Notes: generated from the letters alone by a model not told the origin. A DNA stretch of 64,000 nucleotides from Allolobophora icterica (GCA_963556255.1 OY744605.1:84953021-85017020); one strand, 5' to 3'. Shown: positions 35,366 through 47,910, numbered from the stretch's first letter. A program made the numbers and translations.

Positions 35366-35592
35366 GGAGGTAGGTGGAGAAACAAACATTTGTAGCCCTT
35401 AGATTTCGTTAAACGTTGGTTTGCTTTGTTACAAAGTAATTATTTATTTAACGACATGACTCACAATCCTTTCCTGGTAGCAACAAGATTTATTTAAACA
35501 CTAAAAATAGTACTAGAATGTACAATGAATTTATATAAGGTTGTCATCAAAGGCACTGGCAACCATGAACAGTAATATTATGGTCTCTTTAG

Positions 35593-35630
35593 AAACCTTT
35601 TAAATTGCGATTTTTCCTGCTATATATATA
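35593..35630 (+). promoter_or_regulatory. PSE/TATA-like module of candidate RNA gene E
   Basis: AAACCTTTTAAATTGCG, then TATATATATAAGG at +28. Upstream is the shared block GAACAGTAATATTATGGTC. Confidence 0.6.
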
Positions 35631-35643
35631 AGGCATTTCATTT

Positions 35644-35718
35644 CAATCTCTAGTGTTCCTTTGTCGCGACCCAATTCGGAAATAGGAACCGAATACACGT
35701 GAATGGAAAAGATATTTT
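35644..35718 (+). ncRNA. Candidate short Pol III RNA gene E
   Basis: CAATCTCTAGTG starts 23 bp past the TATA box. It is followed by a variable stretch of about 30 nt, then GAACCGAATACACGTGAATG and GAAAAGATATTTT. GTTCCT in the variable part can pair with AGGAAC at the edge of the constant block. Length is 75 nt. No known RNA family is recognised. Confidence 0.4.
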
Positions 35719-35849
35719 AAAATGAATTGAAATCAAACAGTTAATCAACATTAAATACGTCAACAATCTTAGCAGCTGAAAATCTCGGTGTGGAGGAGAT
35801 CAGATGCGTTCTTCTCTGTCTGTTTCCCCCTCTATGTGCCTGTTTCTGT

Positions 35850-35980
<131 letters not shown>

Positions 35981-36381
35981 CGTGAATGTACGTCACTATA
36001 AAACCTGACAATGCGCATCTGTGTCAAAGAACATCGGCGTCACATATAAGTCTGCACTAAATATGTATAGGCCTATTCTGTGCAAATTTTGCGCTTGTTT
36101 CCTCCTTAGCAGACAGACGAACAACAGACAGACAAAGAGACTGACAGACAGACATACACACAGGTAAGCAAATCACCAGATTTCGTTAAACATTGGAAAC
36201 TCAATTACTCAGTTTTGCTACAAAGTAATTATTTAATTAACAGCATGCCTCTCATTCATTTTACTGATAGCAGTAAGATATTAAAACACTTAAACTGGCA
36301 TTAGGACGTGACTTGAGGTAATGTAAGTTGTCTTCAATTCCCGGCAGCCAAGAACAGTAATAATTATTAGGATCTGCTTAG

Positions 36382-36416
36382 ACACCTTTTAACTTATGAT
36401 TTCTGATGATATATCT
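36382..36416 (+). promoter_or_regulatory. PSE/TATA-like module of candidate RNA gene G
   Basis: ACACCTTTTAACTTATG, then TATATCTATAC at +28. Upstream is AAGAACAGTAATAATTATTA. Confidence 0.55.
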
Positions 36417-36432
36417 ATACGTAAGGAAGCTC

Positions 36433-36523
36433 AGTTTAATTACTCGTTGTGTATTATCGTCCATTTTCCATGGAATTAGTTGAGAGAAACGAACCAAAGA
36501 CATATGAATGGAAAAGATATTTT
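36433..36523 (+). ncRNA. Candidate short Pol III RNA gene G
   Basis: The start block is degenerate (AGTTTAATTACTCG). The variable part is the longest of the set, about 45 nt, with TTTTCCATGGAATT in it. The 3' block GAACCAAAGACATATGAATG ... AAGATATTTT is well kept. Possibly a decayed copy. Confidence 0.3.
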
Positions 36524-36778
36524 ACAATGAATTGTGTGTGTGTGCGTGTGTGTGCGTGCGTGTGTGTGTGTGTGTGAGCGTGCGCGTGTGTTTGTGTGTG
36601 TGAATGCATTAGCCTGTACGGATCTGCGATATCACTTATTTAGCATTTTCCATAATATGGTTTATTCTGCGCAGCCTATCTTCCGATATTCATTTTCAGA
36701 ATGTAAAGTGAATTGATATACGGTGGACGTCATCAAAGGAACTGGCAGCCTCGAACAGTAATATTACGGTCTCTTTAG

Positions 36779-36817
36779 ACACCTTTTAACTTGTGATATT
36801 TCATGCAATATATATAA
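36779..36817 (+). promoter_or_regulatory. PSE/TATA-like module of candidate RNA gene F
   Basis: ACACCTTTTAACTTGTG, then AATATATATAATG at +28. Upstream is CGAACAGTAATATTACGG. Confidence 0.6.
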
Positions 36818-36829
36818 TGTGTTGCAGCT

Positions 36830-36891
36830 CAATCGATAGTTACTGACTGGACCGTCTCAAGAACGAAGATACATGAATGGAAAGATATTTT
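36830..36891 (+). ncRNA. Candidate short Pol III RNA gene F
   Basis: CAATCGATAGTT starts 23 bp after the TATA-like box. The variable stretch is the shortest, about 21 nt. GAACGAAGATACATGAATGG and AAGATATTTT follow. Length is 62 nt. Confidence 0.4.
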
Positions 36892-37342
36892 AAAACGAAT
36901 TTAAATCAAACAATTATCGTTAAAGACGTCAACTGCCTTAGCAGATGGACTCTCGGTGTGGGGAGATTAGATGCGTTCTTCTCTGTGTTTCTCTGTCTGT
37001 CTCTGACTGGCTGTCTCTGACCCTCTCTGTTTGCCTGTTTCTGTGCACATCGGCGCAACATAAGTTCACTAAATATGTACAGGGCTGTTAGCATTATACA
37101 AGACAGACAGGCAGACAGACAGACACACAGGCAGACAGATAGACAGGCAGACAGAAAAACAGACAACAGAGACAAACAGACCGACAGAAAGGTAAACCTT
37201 GAAAAATCTCCAGAACTACCTCCCAGTTGTTTTCATGGCGTAATGCAAGCGTCAGAAAGAGACAATTTGACTCGAAGCGTCTAAACAGAGGTAAAGACCT
37301 AAATACCTGCCAATCCAAAAACTATTTGATTTGAATTCATTA

Positions 37343-37414
37343 AAAATATATTTTCCACTCATGTGTCTTCGTTTCGTGAATCTTAAGTCCAAAAGCTATT
37401 CGCGTCTAGCAACT
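37343..37414 (-). ncRNA. Candidate short Pol III RNA gene C
   Basis: On the minus strand ACAGTTGCTAGA lies about 24 bp after the TATA box. A variable stretch of about 28 nt, the constant GAAACGAAGACACATGAGTG, and a T5 run (ATATTTTT) follow. About 72 nt. Confidence 0.4.
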
Positions 37415-37428
37415 GTACCGAAATGCTA

Positions 37429-37464
37429 TTTATATAAGGCCAGATAACGCAGTTTAAAAGGTGT
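37429..37464 (-). promoter_or_regulatory. PSE/TATA-like module of candidate RNA gene C
   Basis: ACACCTTTTAAACTGCG, then TATATAAATAG at +28 on the minus strand. Confidence 0.6.
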
Positions 37465-37651
37465 GTAACAAGATAATGACATTTCGCCCTAAACGACGAA
37501 CACATTGATTATAATTCATTGTCTTACTTTAAATGGTTCTGACGTTACTAATTAATAGTTTCCAAGAAATCAGTTGCATGGCAAGAAATAAGAAACTCCA
37601 CATCATTTTGCTCAATACTAGAAATCTCCATATGATATTTATCTTGTTCCC

Positions 37652-37686
37652 ACACGTTTAAATCACTTTTAGACTAAGCTATAAAA
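37652..37686 (+). promoter_or_regulatory. PSE/TATA-like module, variant subfamily
   Basis: ACACGTTTAAATCAC, then TATAAAACAGG at +28. About 35 bp downstream the unit is split by a Y-tail insert (37717-37817) and resumes with TGTAGCCCTAAGATTTCG. Confidence 0.5.
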
Positions 37687-37716
37687 CAGGAGGTAGGCAA
37701 AGGCAAAGATTTAACT

Positions 37717-37817
37717 CCGCCAGTGCTCGTTCTCTGGCAGTGCCAGTCTCAAGCCTGGATAAAGGAGGAGGGCGATGCTAATGATCTTTGTTATCTTTAA
37801 ACTGAAACTACTACTAC
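37717..37817 (+). repeat. LINE 3'-tail 'Y' copy inserted in an RNA-promoter unit
   Basis: It starts AACTCCGCCAGTGCTCGTT and ends in ACTACTACTAC. The paralogous unit at 35365-35400 lacks it, so it is a retrotransposed 3' end. Confidence 0.65.
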
Positions 37818-38034
37818 TTTGTAGCCCTAAGATTTCGTTTAAACATTGGTAACTACGCTGCTTTGCTTTGTTACGAAGTAATAACTTAATTAGCAGCATG
37901 ACTCACATTCCTTTCTTGGTAGTTATAAGATTTATTTAAACACTAAAAAATAGTACCAGAATATACAGTGAATTTATATAAGGTGCCATCAAAGGAACTG
38001 ACAGCCATGAACAGTGATATTGCGGTCTCTTTAG

Positions 38035-38070
38035 ACACCTTTTCAATTTTGATTTTTCTGCTATGTAGGC
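38035..38070 (+). promoter_or_regulatory. PSE/TATA-like module, decayed
   Basis: ACACCTTTTCAATTTTG, with TATGTAGG at +27. The following RNA unit has lost its start block but keeps AATGAATGG and AAAGATATTTT near 38112-38133. Confidence 0.35.
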
Positions 38071-38293
38071 CTATAGTAACAGACCCTTCCACCTCACAAA
38101 CCAAAGACAAAATGAATGGAAAAGATATTTTAAAATGAATTGAAATCAAACAATTATCCTGAAAAACGTCAGTGGCCTTAGCAGATGGACTCTCGGCGTG
38201 GAGGAGATCACAGGTGTTTTCTGTCTGTCTCTGACTGTCTGTCCCTGTCCCACTCTATGTGCTCTTTCTGCATGCGTTTGTGTGTGTGTGCGG

Positions 38294-38336
<43 letters not shown>

Positions 38337-38835
38337 TGTGTGTGTGTGTGTGTGTGTTTCAGTGTTTATAGTTGTTTCTGTGTGTGTGAAAGTACTGCTT
38401 GGGCGAATCTGTGATAAAGAATATCTGCCTCACATAAGTCTAGTCTATTTGTGTACAGGCCTATAAATAAATATTTATATAGTTATATTATTGCTACCAA
38501 TTCAAAATATTACACACCTCTTTTAAGTCTGACATTTGCCCTGTAAGTAAAGCGGACGAAAGATTCCATATAGTTGAAGTTAGTATTGTCTCTAATGAAT
38601 ACCAGGATTAAGATAAAATGTGAATAAATAACGAATAATTATATACAACAGAAAAGAAACCCTAAAAGTGTCAGCCCAGCAGGCGACTAATACAGCACGG
38701 GGCAGAAACACACGTCTATGTAAAAGCAACTAAACACTACATTTTGAGAGACAGATATTCAATTTAAAACATGTCAAGTAATGACGGATTGAAACAGATC
38801 GTAGATATGGAAGACAACACGCATTAAATCATTTG

Positions 38836-38871
38836 CATTTATAGATTTCTGAGGAAACGATTTAAAGGTGT
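38836..38871 (-). promoter_or_regulatory. PSE/TATA-like module
   Basis: ACACCTTTAAATCGTT, then TATAAATGC at +28 on the minus strand. Confidence 0.5.
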
Positions 38872-39084
38872 CTAACTGAATTTATTTACAGCGCACATAA
38901 CTATGTACATAAGTGTACCTGTAGAAACGTTCAACATATCGTTCACCACAAGCAACACAAACGTAGACTAATAAAAGCAAGGTCTTCCGCAGTTGAAGTG
39001 TTGAACACAAAAGTCGTAGCGAAAACGACAAACACTTCTTCACCAGTCGATGAGTTCAATACAACGCAAAAGCTGATGTTCAAG

Positions 39085-39430
39085 ATCATGTCAGGTTCAG
39101 CTCCACCTTAGTTGTATCTCTAGTTACACCATGTGCTGCCCTTGAACCAAGGCTAGGTTGACGTTCAGCTTCAAAAGGAGACTTTAAAGTCAAAAGATCA
39201 AATCTTCGATTCGGAAATAGGATGTTTGAAGTGGCTGGTCCAGCTGAATGGAACTCTCTGCCAGAAACAGTTCGAAGATCCACTTCAATAAATACTTTCT
39301 AAACTAAACTGAAAACTCATTTATTCTCTAAGTACTATAATTAACTATAAGTACTGCATTGTAACGCGTCCTTTGAGTAAGGCTCTTTTTTTATTACGGC
39401 GCGTTATAAATATAAGTTGTATTGTTTTGT
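39085..39430 (+). pseudogene. L2/CR1-like LINE 3' end
   Basis: Plus frames read SNLRFGNRMFEVAGPAEWNS-type sequence and LPETVRRSTSINTF, the C-terminus of L2/CR1 ORF2. At least one frameshift separates the upstream SGSAPP part. The 3' tail ends near GTATTGTTTTGTATTGC. Confidence 0.65.
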
Positions 39431-39743
39431 ATTGCAAAAGCGGTAAAACGGAGTCCTCTTCACTAAACGAAGAGTACACTTAACAAACGCCTCAAAGAAA
39501 TAACTTCGCCGTCTGTCTCTAAGGACCAAACAACGAACTTTATTAAATAGGAGGTAACCCTATGAGGTTCCGCTAGAAAACTCTTAGTACCAACGGAGAC
39601 TTGGCGGGCCTCTTATCAACCCAAAGATCCTTGTGGATCGGACAACATAAGGCCAAGCTCCACGCTCCCTTAAAGATCACGCTTATACAGCAACCCATAC
39701 TGCACCGTCTACGGAACTGGTCAAGTGCAACATAAACGATTAT

Positions 39744-39866
39744 TTCTTCTTCTTCTTCTTCTTCTTCTTCTTCTTCTTCTTCTTCTCCTCCTCCTCCTCC
39801 TCCTCCTCCTCCTCTTCCTCCTCCTCCTCCACCTCCTCCTCCTCCTCATCATCATCATCATTATCG
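39744..39866. repeat. (TTC)n-(CTC)n-(ATC)n microsatellite
   Basis: TTC passes to CTC/CTT and then to ATC units. The poly-Arg minus frame is an artefact. Confidence 0.95.
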
Positions 39867-40050
39867 TTATTATCTGAGAACTCTTGTCTAGGCTCTGTTC
39901 AGTCAGAGGATCGAGTTCCCCGTCGCAATGGATCCACCCCATATTATAATAATTATTATGTTATAGAAGCGGTGAAAAATGTTCAAGTTAATTGCTGTCG
40001 ACGTCTACAGCCTTCGTTTTCGTTAAATTCTGGATCCATTTAACCATTAA

Positions 40051-40887
40051 CCCTCGAGTGCCCAAGCTATTTTTTGGTACACGAATGCCCAACGGGGGGG
40101 TCCGACCGGACCCCAATGTTTTCATTGTGATATCTGGAGAACGGATTGGAATATTTTAACGGGATTTGGCTTGTTATAATCCAAATTCAATTTGCAATCG
40201 ACTGATATATGGTATTTCACAATAGCGCCACCTGGTGAAACTTTATTTGAACTTTAATAGGGGGCCTACTCTTTTGTAGTTTCTTTGCAATTTCGGGATT
40301 TTTCGCATGTATTCAATTGTACGCATGTAGTTGTTCCCTGGTTGTGGGGTACAGGATTGGAATATTTTAACGGGATTTGGCTTGTTATAATCCAAATTCA
40401 ATTTGCATTCGACTGATACATGGTATTTTACAATAACTTGCGCTAAAAATTTATTTCTGGGTTGGTAAACCATATGCCAGTATGACCACCAGCCGCATAT
40501 CTTGGGGGTGTCCTTGGTATATGCTATGGTTGTGGGGTACAGGAATGGAATATTTTAACGGGATTTGGCTTGTTATAATCCAAATTCAATTTCCATTCGA
40601 CTGATACATGGTATTTTACAATAACGTGCGTTAAAATAATTTATTTCTGGGTTGGCAAACTATATGCCAGTATGACCATCAGCCGCATATCTTGGGGGTG
40701 TCCTTGGTATATGCTATGGTTGTGGGCTACAGGGTGGTAGTATAATCACGCAAAATATAACATACGAAGCCCAATTGAATGCTTTAGGATGTCCTAAAAG
40801 CATTTCTACAATTTCGTAGCCGTTCTAAAGTTATCCGTGAAAAGCGGGTCTGGGGTCCGATCGGACCCCCCCCTTGGGCATTCGAGG
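40051..40887. mobile_element. piggyBac-type MITE, 837 bp, with internal repeats
   Basis: TTAA (40047-40050) borders CCCTCGAGTGCCCAAGC. The right end CCTTGGGCATTCGAGGG borders TTAA (40888-40891). GGTCCGACCGGACC and GGTCCGATCGGACC palindromes sit near the two ends. A 75-bp segment beginning GGAATATTTTAACGGGATTT is present three times (about 40148, 40358 and 40547). Confidence 0.92.
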
Positions 40888-40939
40888 GTTAAACAGAAAC
40901 CAACCAACCAACCTATCGATAAGTTTTGTCTCAAATTAG

Positions 40940-40976
40940 ACACCTTCTTAATTAAGATCAACGATTCTATATATAA
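40940..40976 (+). promoter_or_regulatory. PSE/TATA-like module
   Basis: ACACCTTCTTAATTAAG, then TATATATAAGAC at +28, followed by CGTTTCAATATTGAATTATG. It lies just right of the piggyBac MITE. Confidence 0.55.
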
Positions 40977-41968
40977 GACATTTCGTTTCAATATTGAATT
41001 ATGGACCTCAATTGGGGTTGATGTCATGCAACAACATGAAACAAATATAAATGAATGTTAGGAAACGATGATAAACTTCTTTGAACTGATAAGAATGCTA
41101 CAGACTCAACAAGAACAGGAACAAGAACATGACACAGTGAATTTTCACCTTCGAGTTAGGCCAATTTCATTGTGCGCTCTATACTTTGCCTACAATGTGC
41201 AACAATCATTTACGAACATTGTACGTTGTCTGCGTCCGTTGTACGCTCTAAGCGTACATTGTACTCTTTGCATGTACTCTGCTGACACATCGTACGTGTA
41301 CATACGTCTTTCGAGGGTCAAAATATCGTTTGGTGAGATAAGTTGAAATTTGGAAGGAATTGAAAGAAAAGGAAAGTAAAGTTCAATCAAACGAAAGAAA
41401 ACAAAGGAAATGATAGAAACAACATGCAAAAGAAAAGGAGATGAAAGGTTCAAAGGCTGCTTGCGTTTTGGCGCAGATGACATTTGGAAGGCAAAAGAAC
41501 AATGCGCGCATAACCGCGCTCTAATAGGGGCCTACCTTTAAAATAGTTGACATAATGTCTACATATTTGCAATTTGCATCCATTGAAGGATAATGTTTTC
41601 AAATACCTCTAAATCATTTTAAAACGACTCTATATCAACAGCAACCGCTAGTTTAAATTAGGTTATTTTTCAACTGATTAGCCTCGGGTGCGAGAAAATC
41701 TAGATAAACGGGAGACAATGCTATTAAACTTAAGAACGTTGTGAGCTTCTGTTAGTTAGCTGCCGACACTAAAGTTTCTTGATCATGTGCAAAATAAATA
41801 GCAAACCTCGAATTGTGATGAAAACAATCAATATCAAATAACAAGTTCGCTTAATATATTAAAGATCCGAAAAGGTAATTGTAACCGTCCTCTGATTACC
41901 TTGTCCAGATCGTCTAACTAAGCTGACTCTTCAATCAAGTCTTCGATTAAGAAAACTATCGCCGAAGA

Positions 41969-43127
41969 CAGTGGCGTAGAAAGGTTTTTGGGGGCCCGTG
42001 TGCAGAGCTTCGATGATGGGCCCCTTGAACCCCCTTCGATTTGAAACAAAAAAAAACGCTGAAAAAACGCTGTGCATATAATGCTTGGCGCTTTTGCGAT
42101 ATTTGCATATTTCTCAAATAACGAAACGTAAGCAAAACTACTTCCGTCCAAAGATTGCATAGAGTCATTTGAGTGTGTAGTACTCAGTGATGGGCAATAG
42201 TTAACTAAAAAGTTGCTAACTTTTAGTTTAACTAAAAAAAATTAGTTAAGGTGAAAGTTTAACTAAAAAAAATTAGTTTAGTTAAAACTATAGTTTAACT
42301 AAATTTTTTTAGTTGCTAAGTAAAAAGTTTAACTAAAGAAATCAGCAATATGCAACTATTTTTCCGCAATGAACATTGAACACTGTCAACAAAAAAAACA
42401 TTTTAACACTGCATGATTTAAGCATTAACAGCCTGTGTTTTCAAATTCATACACTACTTACAGTACACATGTAACTGTATGCCAGAACAGTACACATTGC
42501 ATAGTTTGAAGGTGAAATTGTCATTGACGCTCTGCATTATTACATTTCACTTACCTCTGTTATTGTGAAAATGCTTGTCGTAAATCGTTAGAAAACAGTT
42601 GGAAAAAGTTTAACTACTTTTTTTTAGTTTAGTTAACTAATTTCCAAAATTAGTTGCCAACTTTAGTTAAACTATTTTATTTTAGTTGGAAAATAGTTTT
42701 AGTTTAACTTAAAAAAAATAGTTTAGTGCCCATCACTGGTAGTACTGTGTACGCTGTTGCTAACTTGCTGTACATCTACCCATTGCTACGCCCCTGGACG
42801 GAAGTAGTTTTGCTTACGTATAAAAACCTTTCTACGCCACTGCTTCCGTCCAAAGATTGCATAGAGTAAAGAATATTGTTATGGCACACCCGTTGTTTAC
42901 TAAATCATGCATTTGGACATTCCAGGTTCAGAAAATCAGATTCAGCCAATTAAACTATTGCGTCGAGTCATTTGAGTGTGTAGTACTGTGTACGTTGTTG
43001 CTAACTTGCTGTACATGTAGATTTACTTTTAGGTGAAAAAATAACTCCACTAGCTGCCAGGGGTCCTTTTGACCGCTGGGGGCCCTTGTGCACTGCACAA
43101 CCTGCACAACCCATTGCTACGCCCCTG
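41969..43127. mobile_element. hAT-like element with nested and duplicated parts
   Basis: The outer ends CAGTGGCGTAG and CTACGCCCCTG are flanked by GCCGAAGA and GCCGAAGG (41961-41968 and 43128-43135). Inside, part of the element is repeated (ATTGCATAGAG and TTTGAGTGTGTAGTAC occur twice). A second MITE sits in the first copy. The interior inverted end TTTCTACGCCACTG at about 42828 suggests two tail-to-head copies. Confidence 0.75.
42185..42738. mobile_element. Nested hAT-like MITE, 554 bp, TAGTTAAACT-rich
   Basis: Ends CAGTGATGGGCA and TGCCCATCACTG are inverted, flanked by GTAGTACT (42177-42184 and 42739-42746). The second copy of the host repeat at about 42985 reads TGTGTAGTACTGTGTACG with no insert, the empty site. 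The interior is built from repeated AGTTTAACTAAAAA units in both directions. Confidence 0.93.
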
Positions 43128-43599
43128 GCCGAAGGAGAACCAGAGACTGGGTAAGAGGTGAGTTCAACTGCCGGAGAGATCATCTCCTGTACTGGCGATG
43201 AAACCATTGGCGACGTAACGGATGATTCCGATAAAATGAATCACTTTGCTTACAGTTCACCAGAAAATCCTCATCTAGGAAATTTAATGTAAGCGAAGCA
43301 TTATCGAACTTAAAAGTTTGACAGGAAGCACCTCGTGTGCAGGATCGGATAATTATTTTGGCATAATAGATTAACGCGATTTGTTTTGTATATAGCTTCG
43401 ATACACAGCTAAACTTTTCCAATTTATCAGCACACTCTGTCACTATTGTACACGTGTCGTGAAACCTATTATGCAACAGCAGAAATTAACAAATCCTATT
43501 TCAGGATAACGTAGCGATATAGATGATAATTTTTATTATTATTCCACAGTTTAACGTCGTCCTATGATAATCATGATGATAATCATTAAAATTATTGTT

Positions 43600-43635
43600 A
43601 TTTATAATATCCTAAGAGTCAAATTTAAAGGTGTG
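43600..43635 (-). promoter_or_regulatory. PSE/TATA-like module
   Basis: ACACCTTTAAATTTGAC, then TATAAATAAC at +28 on the minus strand. Confidence 0.5.
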
Positions 43636-43848
43636 TAATCCATCATCTGCATCCATACGGTTTGGTGTGCTAGTGATTAGCGACATCATGCGACTGCCAC
43701 ATCATTTACTTCCAAATACATTTTGTTCGTGTTGTATTTCTGAGTGCAGAGGATGGTATGAACAATATCTTGCCAGAAAATCTCAATTTCTAGTCAATAT
43801 AAATTTCTATTTGCTCGTTAGCATGATGAACTGGAGATCTGGCTTCAT

Positions 43849-44026
43849 CAGGGACGTAACTAGCGTTGGGCTTGGGGGGGGCTTAAGCCCCCCCAAACGA
43901 AGTTGAAGCCCCCCCAAACAAGTCAAGCCGTTGTATGCTTACGGCTAAAATTCGTATGAACACTGTGTAAATTTTGCCATGTTCAAGGTTTAAGCCCCCA
44001 AACGAAAAATCCTAGTTACGTGCCTG
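43849..44026. mobile_element. hAT-like MITE, 178 bp, with paralogous empty site
   Basis: CAGGGACGTAACTAG and CTAGTTACGTGCCTG are inverted ends, flanked by perfect GGCTTCAT repeats (43841-43848 and 44027-44034). The counterpart at about 11450 reads GATCTGGCTACATATGTG without the insert. Confidence 0.95.
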
Positions 44027-44038
44027 GGCTTCATATGT

Positions 44039-44084
44039 GATATATATATGTATATATATATATGTATATATATATATGTATATA

Positions 44085-44150
<66 letters not shown>

Positions 44151-44151
44151 C

Positions 44152-44210
<59 letters not shown>
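44039..44210. repeat. (TA)n microsatellite
   Basis: TA units with GTATA variants. Copy 1 of the duplication has only a few TA units here. Confidence 0.96.
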
Positions 44211-44212
<2 letters not shown>

Positions 44213-44574
44213 TATGCAGGAAGACAGTGATAAATTCACAGTTGAAAGCAGCAAACAGACAGAAAGACAGACAAAGAAGTAAACGACACATGACCAGTAT
44301 TGAGTTGTTTTGAAACGTAACGAAGTCGATTGGTTGTAATTGAAGCAGTAATCAGATTCATACGCTACATAAATTATTAATTATTAGAGATTAATGAAAA
44401 GTAAGAGAATGCATCGTGCGATATGTTAGGTTGTCATAACAGGCCTTAGACTGCCATGATAATATCGTTAACATCAAACAGTGATATTAGGAACTTTTAG
44501 ACACCTTTGTTTGGGATTTACCGATGCAATACGGATCTAAAGCGTTCCTTTCAGTCGCTATTTTTCAATTTTAG

Positions 44575-44611
44575 ACACGTTTTAAATTATGATTAACGAG
44601 GCTATATATAT
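44575..44611 (+). promoter_or_regulatory. PSE/TATA-like module
   Basis: ACACGTTTTAAATTATG, then TATATATATGG at +28. Counterpart of 11843. Confidence 0.55.
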
Positions 44612-44829
44612 GGCATTTCCATCACTTCTTAGTCTTTCGCTGCTATTTCGTTGCAACATAGTAATATAGGAATGGTATGATCGATGTTAATAATAATTAT
44701 AATAATAATAATAATTTCGTTTAATATTTTAAAACTGACAATTACGCAGTATGATTACAAATCAGTATGAACGGATGATCACAAGTTATTACAGGAGTCG
44801 AATTTTAACTCTATACAGCAGCCATGCAA

Positions 44830-44975
44830 GGCGCTCATCACGTCCTTCATGTCATTTCTAACAACGCGCCATCTCGCGAATTAAAATAGGTTGAGTGGAC
44901 CTTTTTGGGAGGGTTGCGGGATGCGATCCCGCTACCTACTGCTCTTCACGCCAGTGATGTTACCACTACTCTATG
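44830..44975 (-). mobile_element. Degenerate tRNA-derived SINE
   Basis: Counterpart of 12075-12236 in duplication A. It was therefore present before the duplication. Confidence 0.5.
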
Positions 44976-45592
44976 GACCATAGCAACCAAGAAAAAACTA
45001 CAACCGTTGCTCAGACATGGCTAAATTTATGAGAATTTGTGTTTGTGGTTTTGCTATCGACGTCAGCCGTCTTTGATGTCATAATCTGTCGTTGAAATCT
45101 TGAATCAACCGTAAATCGGTTTAAAGTAAATGGAAAATTTAGACACAACATAAAAAGTAAGATTCGGTCAAAACAGGCTAAGGATTTTCCAGGCTATTCA
45201 ATATTTAAACCAACCGATTGACGATTATACGTGATTATACTTGTCGTAATAAAGATTCATAGCTATCAAAACTGTGCCCAATTTTTGTTGATTTTTTGTG
45301 TGTTTCTGCGCTTAACGACACCTAATGGTTGTTGGATCTGATTGAAAGAAAAGAAACGAAACGAAAGAAAGAGAGTAAAAAGTGTTTTTGTTGCCATAAG
45401 ATGTCGTTAAACTTGGCATCAAATCGGTAGCTTTCAAGTAGCTGACCCCATTCAGTATTTGTTTTGTTATTTAATATGATCTTATCATGAAGCATAAACT
45501 GTTGTAATTAGTGCAAATACATGTTGAAAATCGTAGCATCGTGAAATTAAATCTTTACACGTGTAATGACAGTAGTATTAAGCTCTGTATAG

Positions 45593-45628
45593 ACACCGTT
45601 TAAGCTATGATTCCTTAAGCCATATTTA
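45593..45628 (+). promoter_or_regulatory. PSE/TATA-like module, weak TATA
   Basis: ACACCGTTTAAGCTATG, then CATATTTAAATC at +28. Confidence 0.4.
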
Positions 45629-46034
45629 AATCATTTTCTTATTTATTGGTACGATGACGAATAAGAGCTGTAATACGCCAACTAATTTCTGTCGACGTCA
45701 ACGACCATTGTTGATATAAACTCGGAATCCATCCATTGGTACGACTATATTATATTTCACTCCACCTACTTGAACACTTAATGCAAACTTGAAATTTTGA
45801 AATTCATAACATTAAGTGATGTTATATAAAGGTGTGTAACGAACGCCAATATTGCAAGACAAATTTTACTTTCCGCCATTAATCGAAATATTATTGCTAC
45901 CAAAGACATTGACATCGAATTTGTTGTTATTTCTTGTTATTTAATTTGTTCTGTGGAAACTAAGTTTATAACGTTAAACGGAATTTTTGTAAATAAAAGA
46001 TTATTCCAAATTTATATATTCATAAACAATTAAA

Positions 46035-46322
<288 letters not shown>

Positions 46323-46662
46323 CCAGAGCTCCCTGTCTTTCAGATTTGACGATCGTGACTCTGACAGTGGCATCTACATGTACCACGAGTGGATGAAATT
46401 GCCAGGGTGGTTTCGCAAAGCAGGTGAACGGGAAGATCGCTTTGATCAGCTATTTCTCAGCTGATATCTTTTGCTTTGAGACGGTTATGATCTGTATGGT
46501 TATAGTAATCGTAAACTTGTAATTTCTAAAGAGCTACTCAAAAGCTAATCTCAAAGCACCAACTCATTCACGAACGTTGACGCAACGCTCGTGAATGAGT
46601 TTGTGCTTTGAGCTTAGCTTTTGTAGTAAAGATCGATGTCCATTGGAGATCCAAGTCCTGTG

Positions 46663-47075
<413 letters not shown>

Positions 47076-47262
47076 TATTAGAGGTAAAGAAGCTGTATCG
47101 CTTTTGCTCCCCTTCGGACTTTCAAGGATTGGCAGCTGCAAAGTGCAACAGTGGTGAGTTTATATATATGAAACTTTTCCACCTGAAGTTTAGCCACATC
47201 TATAGGGGAATTCGGTTGCGGACGTCAAAGTAACAAACATAATAAACATTAAAGATCATTGT

Positions 47263-47298
47263 TATTTATAATATCGTATGAACACGATTTAAAGGTGT
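47263..47298 (-). promoter_or_regulatory. PSE/TATA-like module
   Basis: Counterpart of 30437-30472, with the same ACACCTTTAAATCGTG and TATAAATAAC boxes. Confidence 0.55.
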
Positions 47299-47873
47299 CT
47301 AATCTATCACTGTTGTTGATTAGCGACATCATGCGACTGACACATCACTTACCTCCACAGATATTTTGTTCATGATTTATTGCATTTAAGACACCACGTT
47401 TCTGAACAATATCTTGCCAAAATGTATGAACAATATCTTGCCAAAATATCTCAATTTCTAGTCATAAATTTTCATTCGCTCGTTAACATGATGAACTGCA
47501 GTTCTGGATAATATGATAAATGTGGGTATACAGGAAGAGATGATAAATTCACAGTTGCAAAGCAGCAAACAGACAGATAGACAGAGAGACAAGTAAACCT
47601 TGCACATCACCAGGTATTGAGTTGTTTTGAAACGTAACAAAATCGATTAGTTTTAATTGACTAAGTAAACAGATTCATAAGCTAAAGAAATAACTAATTA
47701 TTAGAGCTTAATCAAAAGTAAGAGAATATATAGTGAGTTATGTTGGGTTGTCATGTAAGGTCTTAGTTGCCATGATATTCTTTGACAGCAAACAGATATA
47801 TTAGGAACTTTTAGACACCTTTAAATTATATACGTAGCTAAAGCGTTCATTTCAATCGATTTTTCTATGTTAG

Positions 47874-47910
47874 ACACCTTTTAAATTATGATTAAGAAGG
47901 CTATATATAA
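47874..47910 (+). promoter_or_regulatory. PSE/TATA-like module
   Basis: Counterpart of 31048-31084. Both boxes and the 28-bp step are unchanged, while the sequence 25-60 bp downstream differs at several sites. Confidence 0.6.

Larger units (their letters stand above)
43449..45412 (+). repeat. Segmental duplication A, copy 2
   Basis: Counterpart of 11078-12699, longer by a MITE (43849-44026) and a TA microsatellite. The order of shared blocks is the same. Confidence 0.85.

Noticed and set aside
39721..39942. Arg-rich 73-aa protein
   Set aside because: Translation of a TTC/CTC microsatellite.
41221..41300. Copper-response promoter
   Set aside because: Only the GTAC core supports it and no gene lies nearby. 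Kept as a sequence curiosity.
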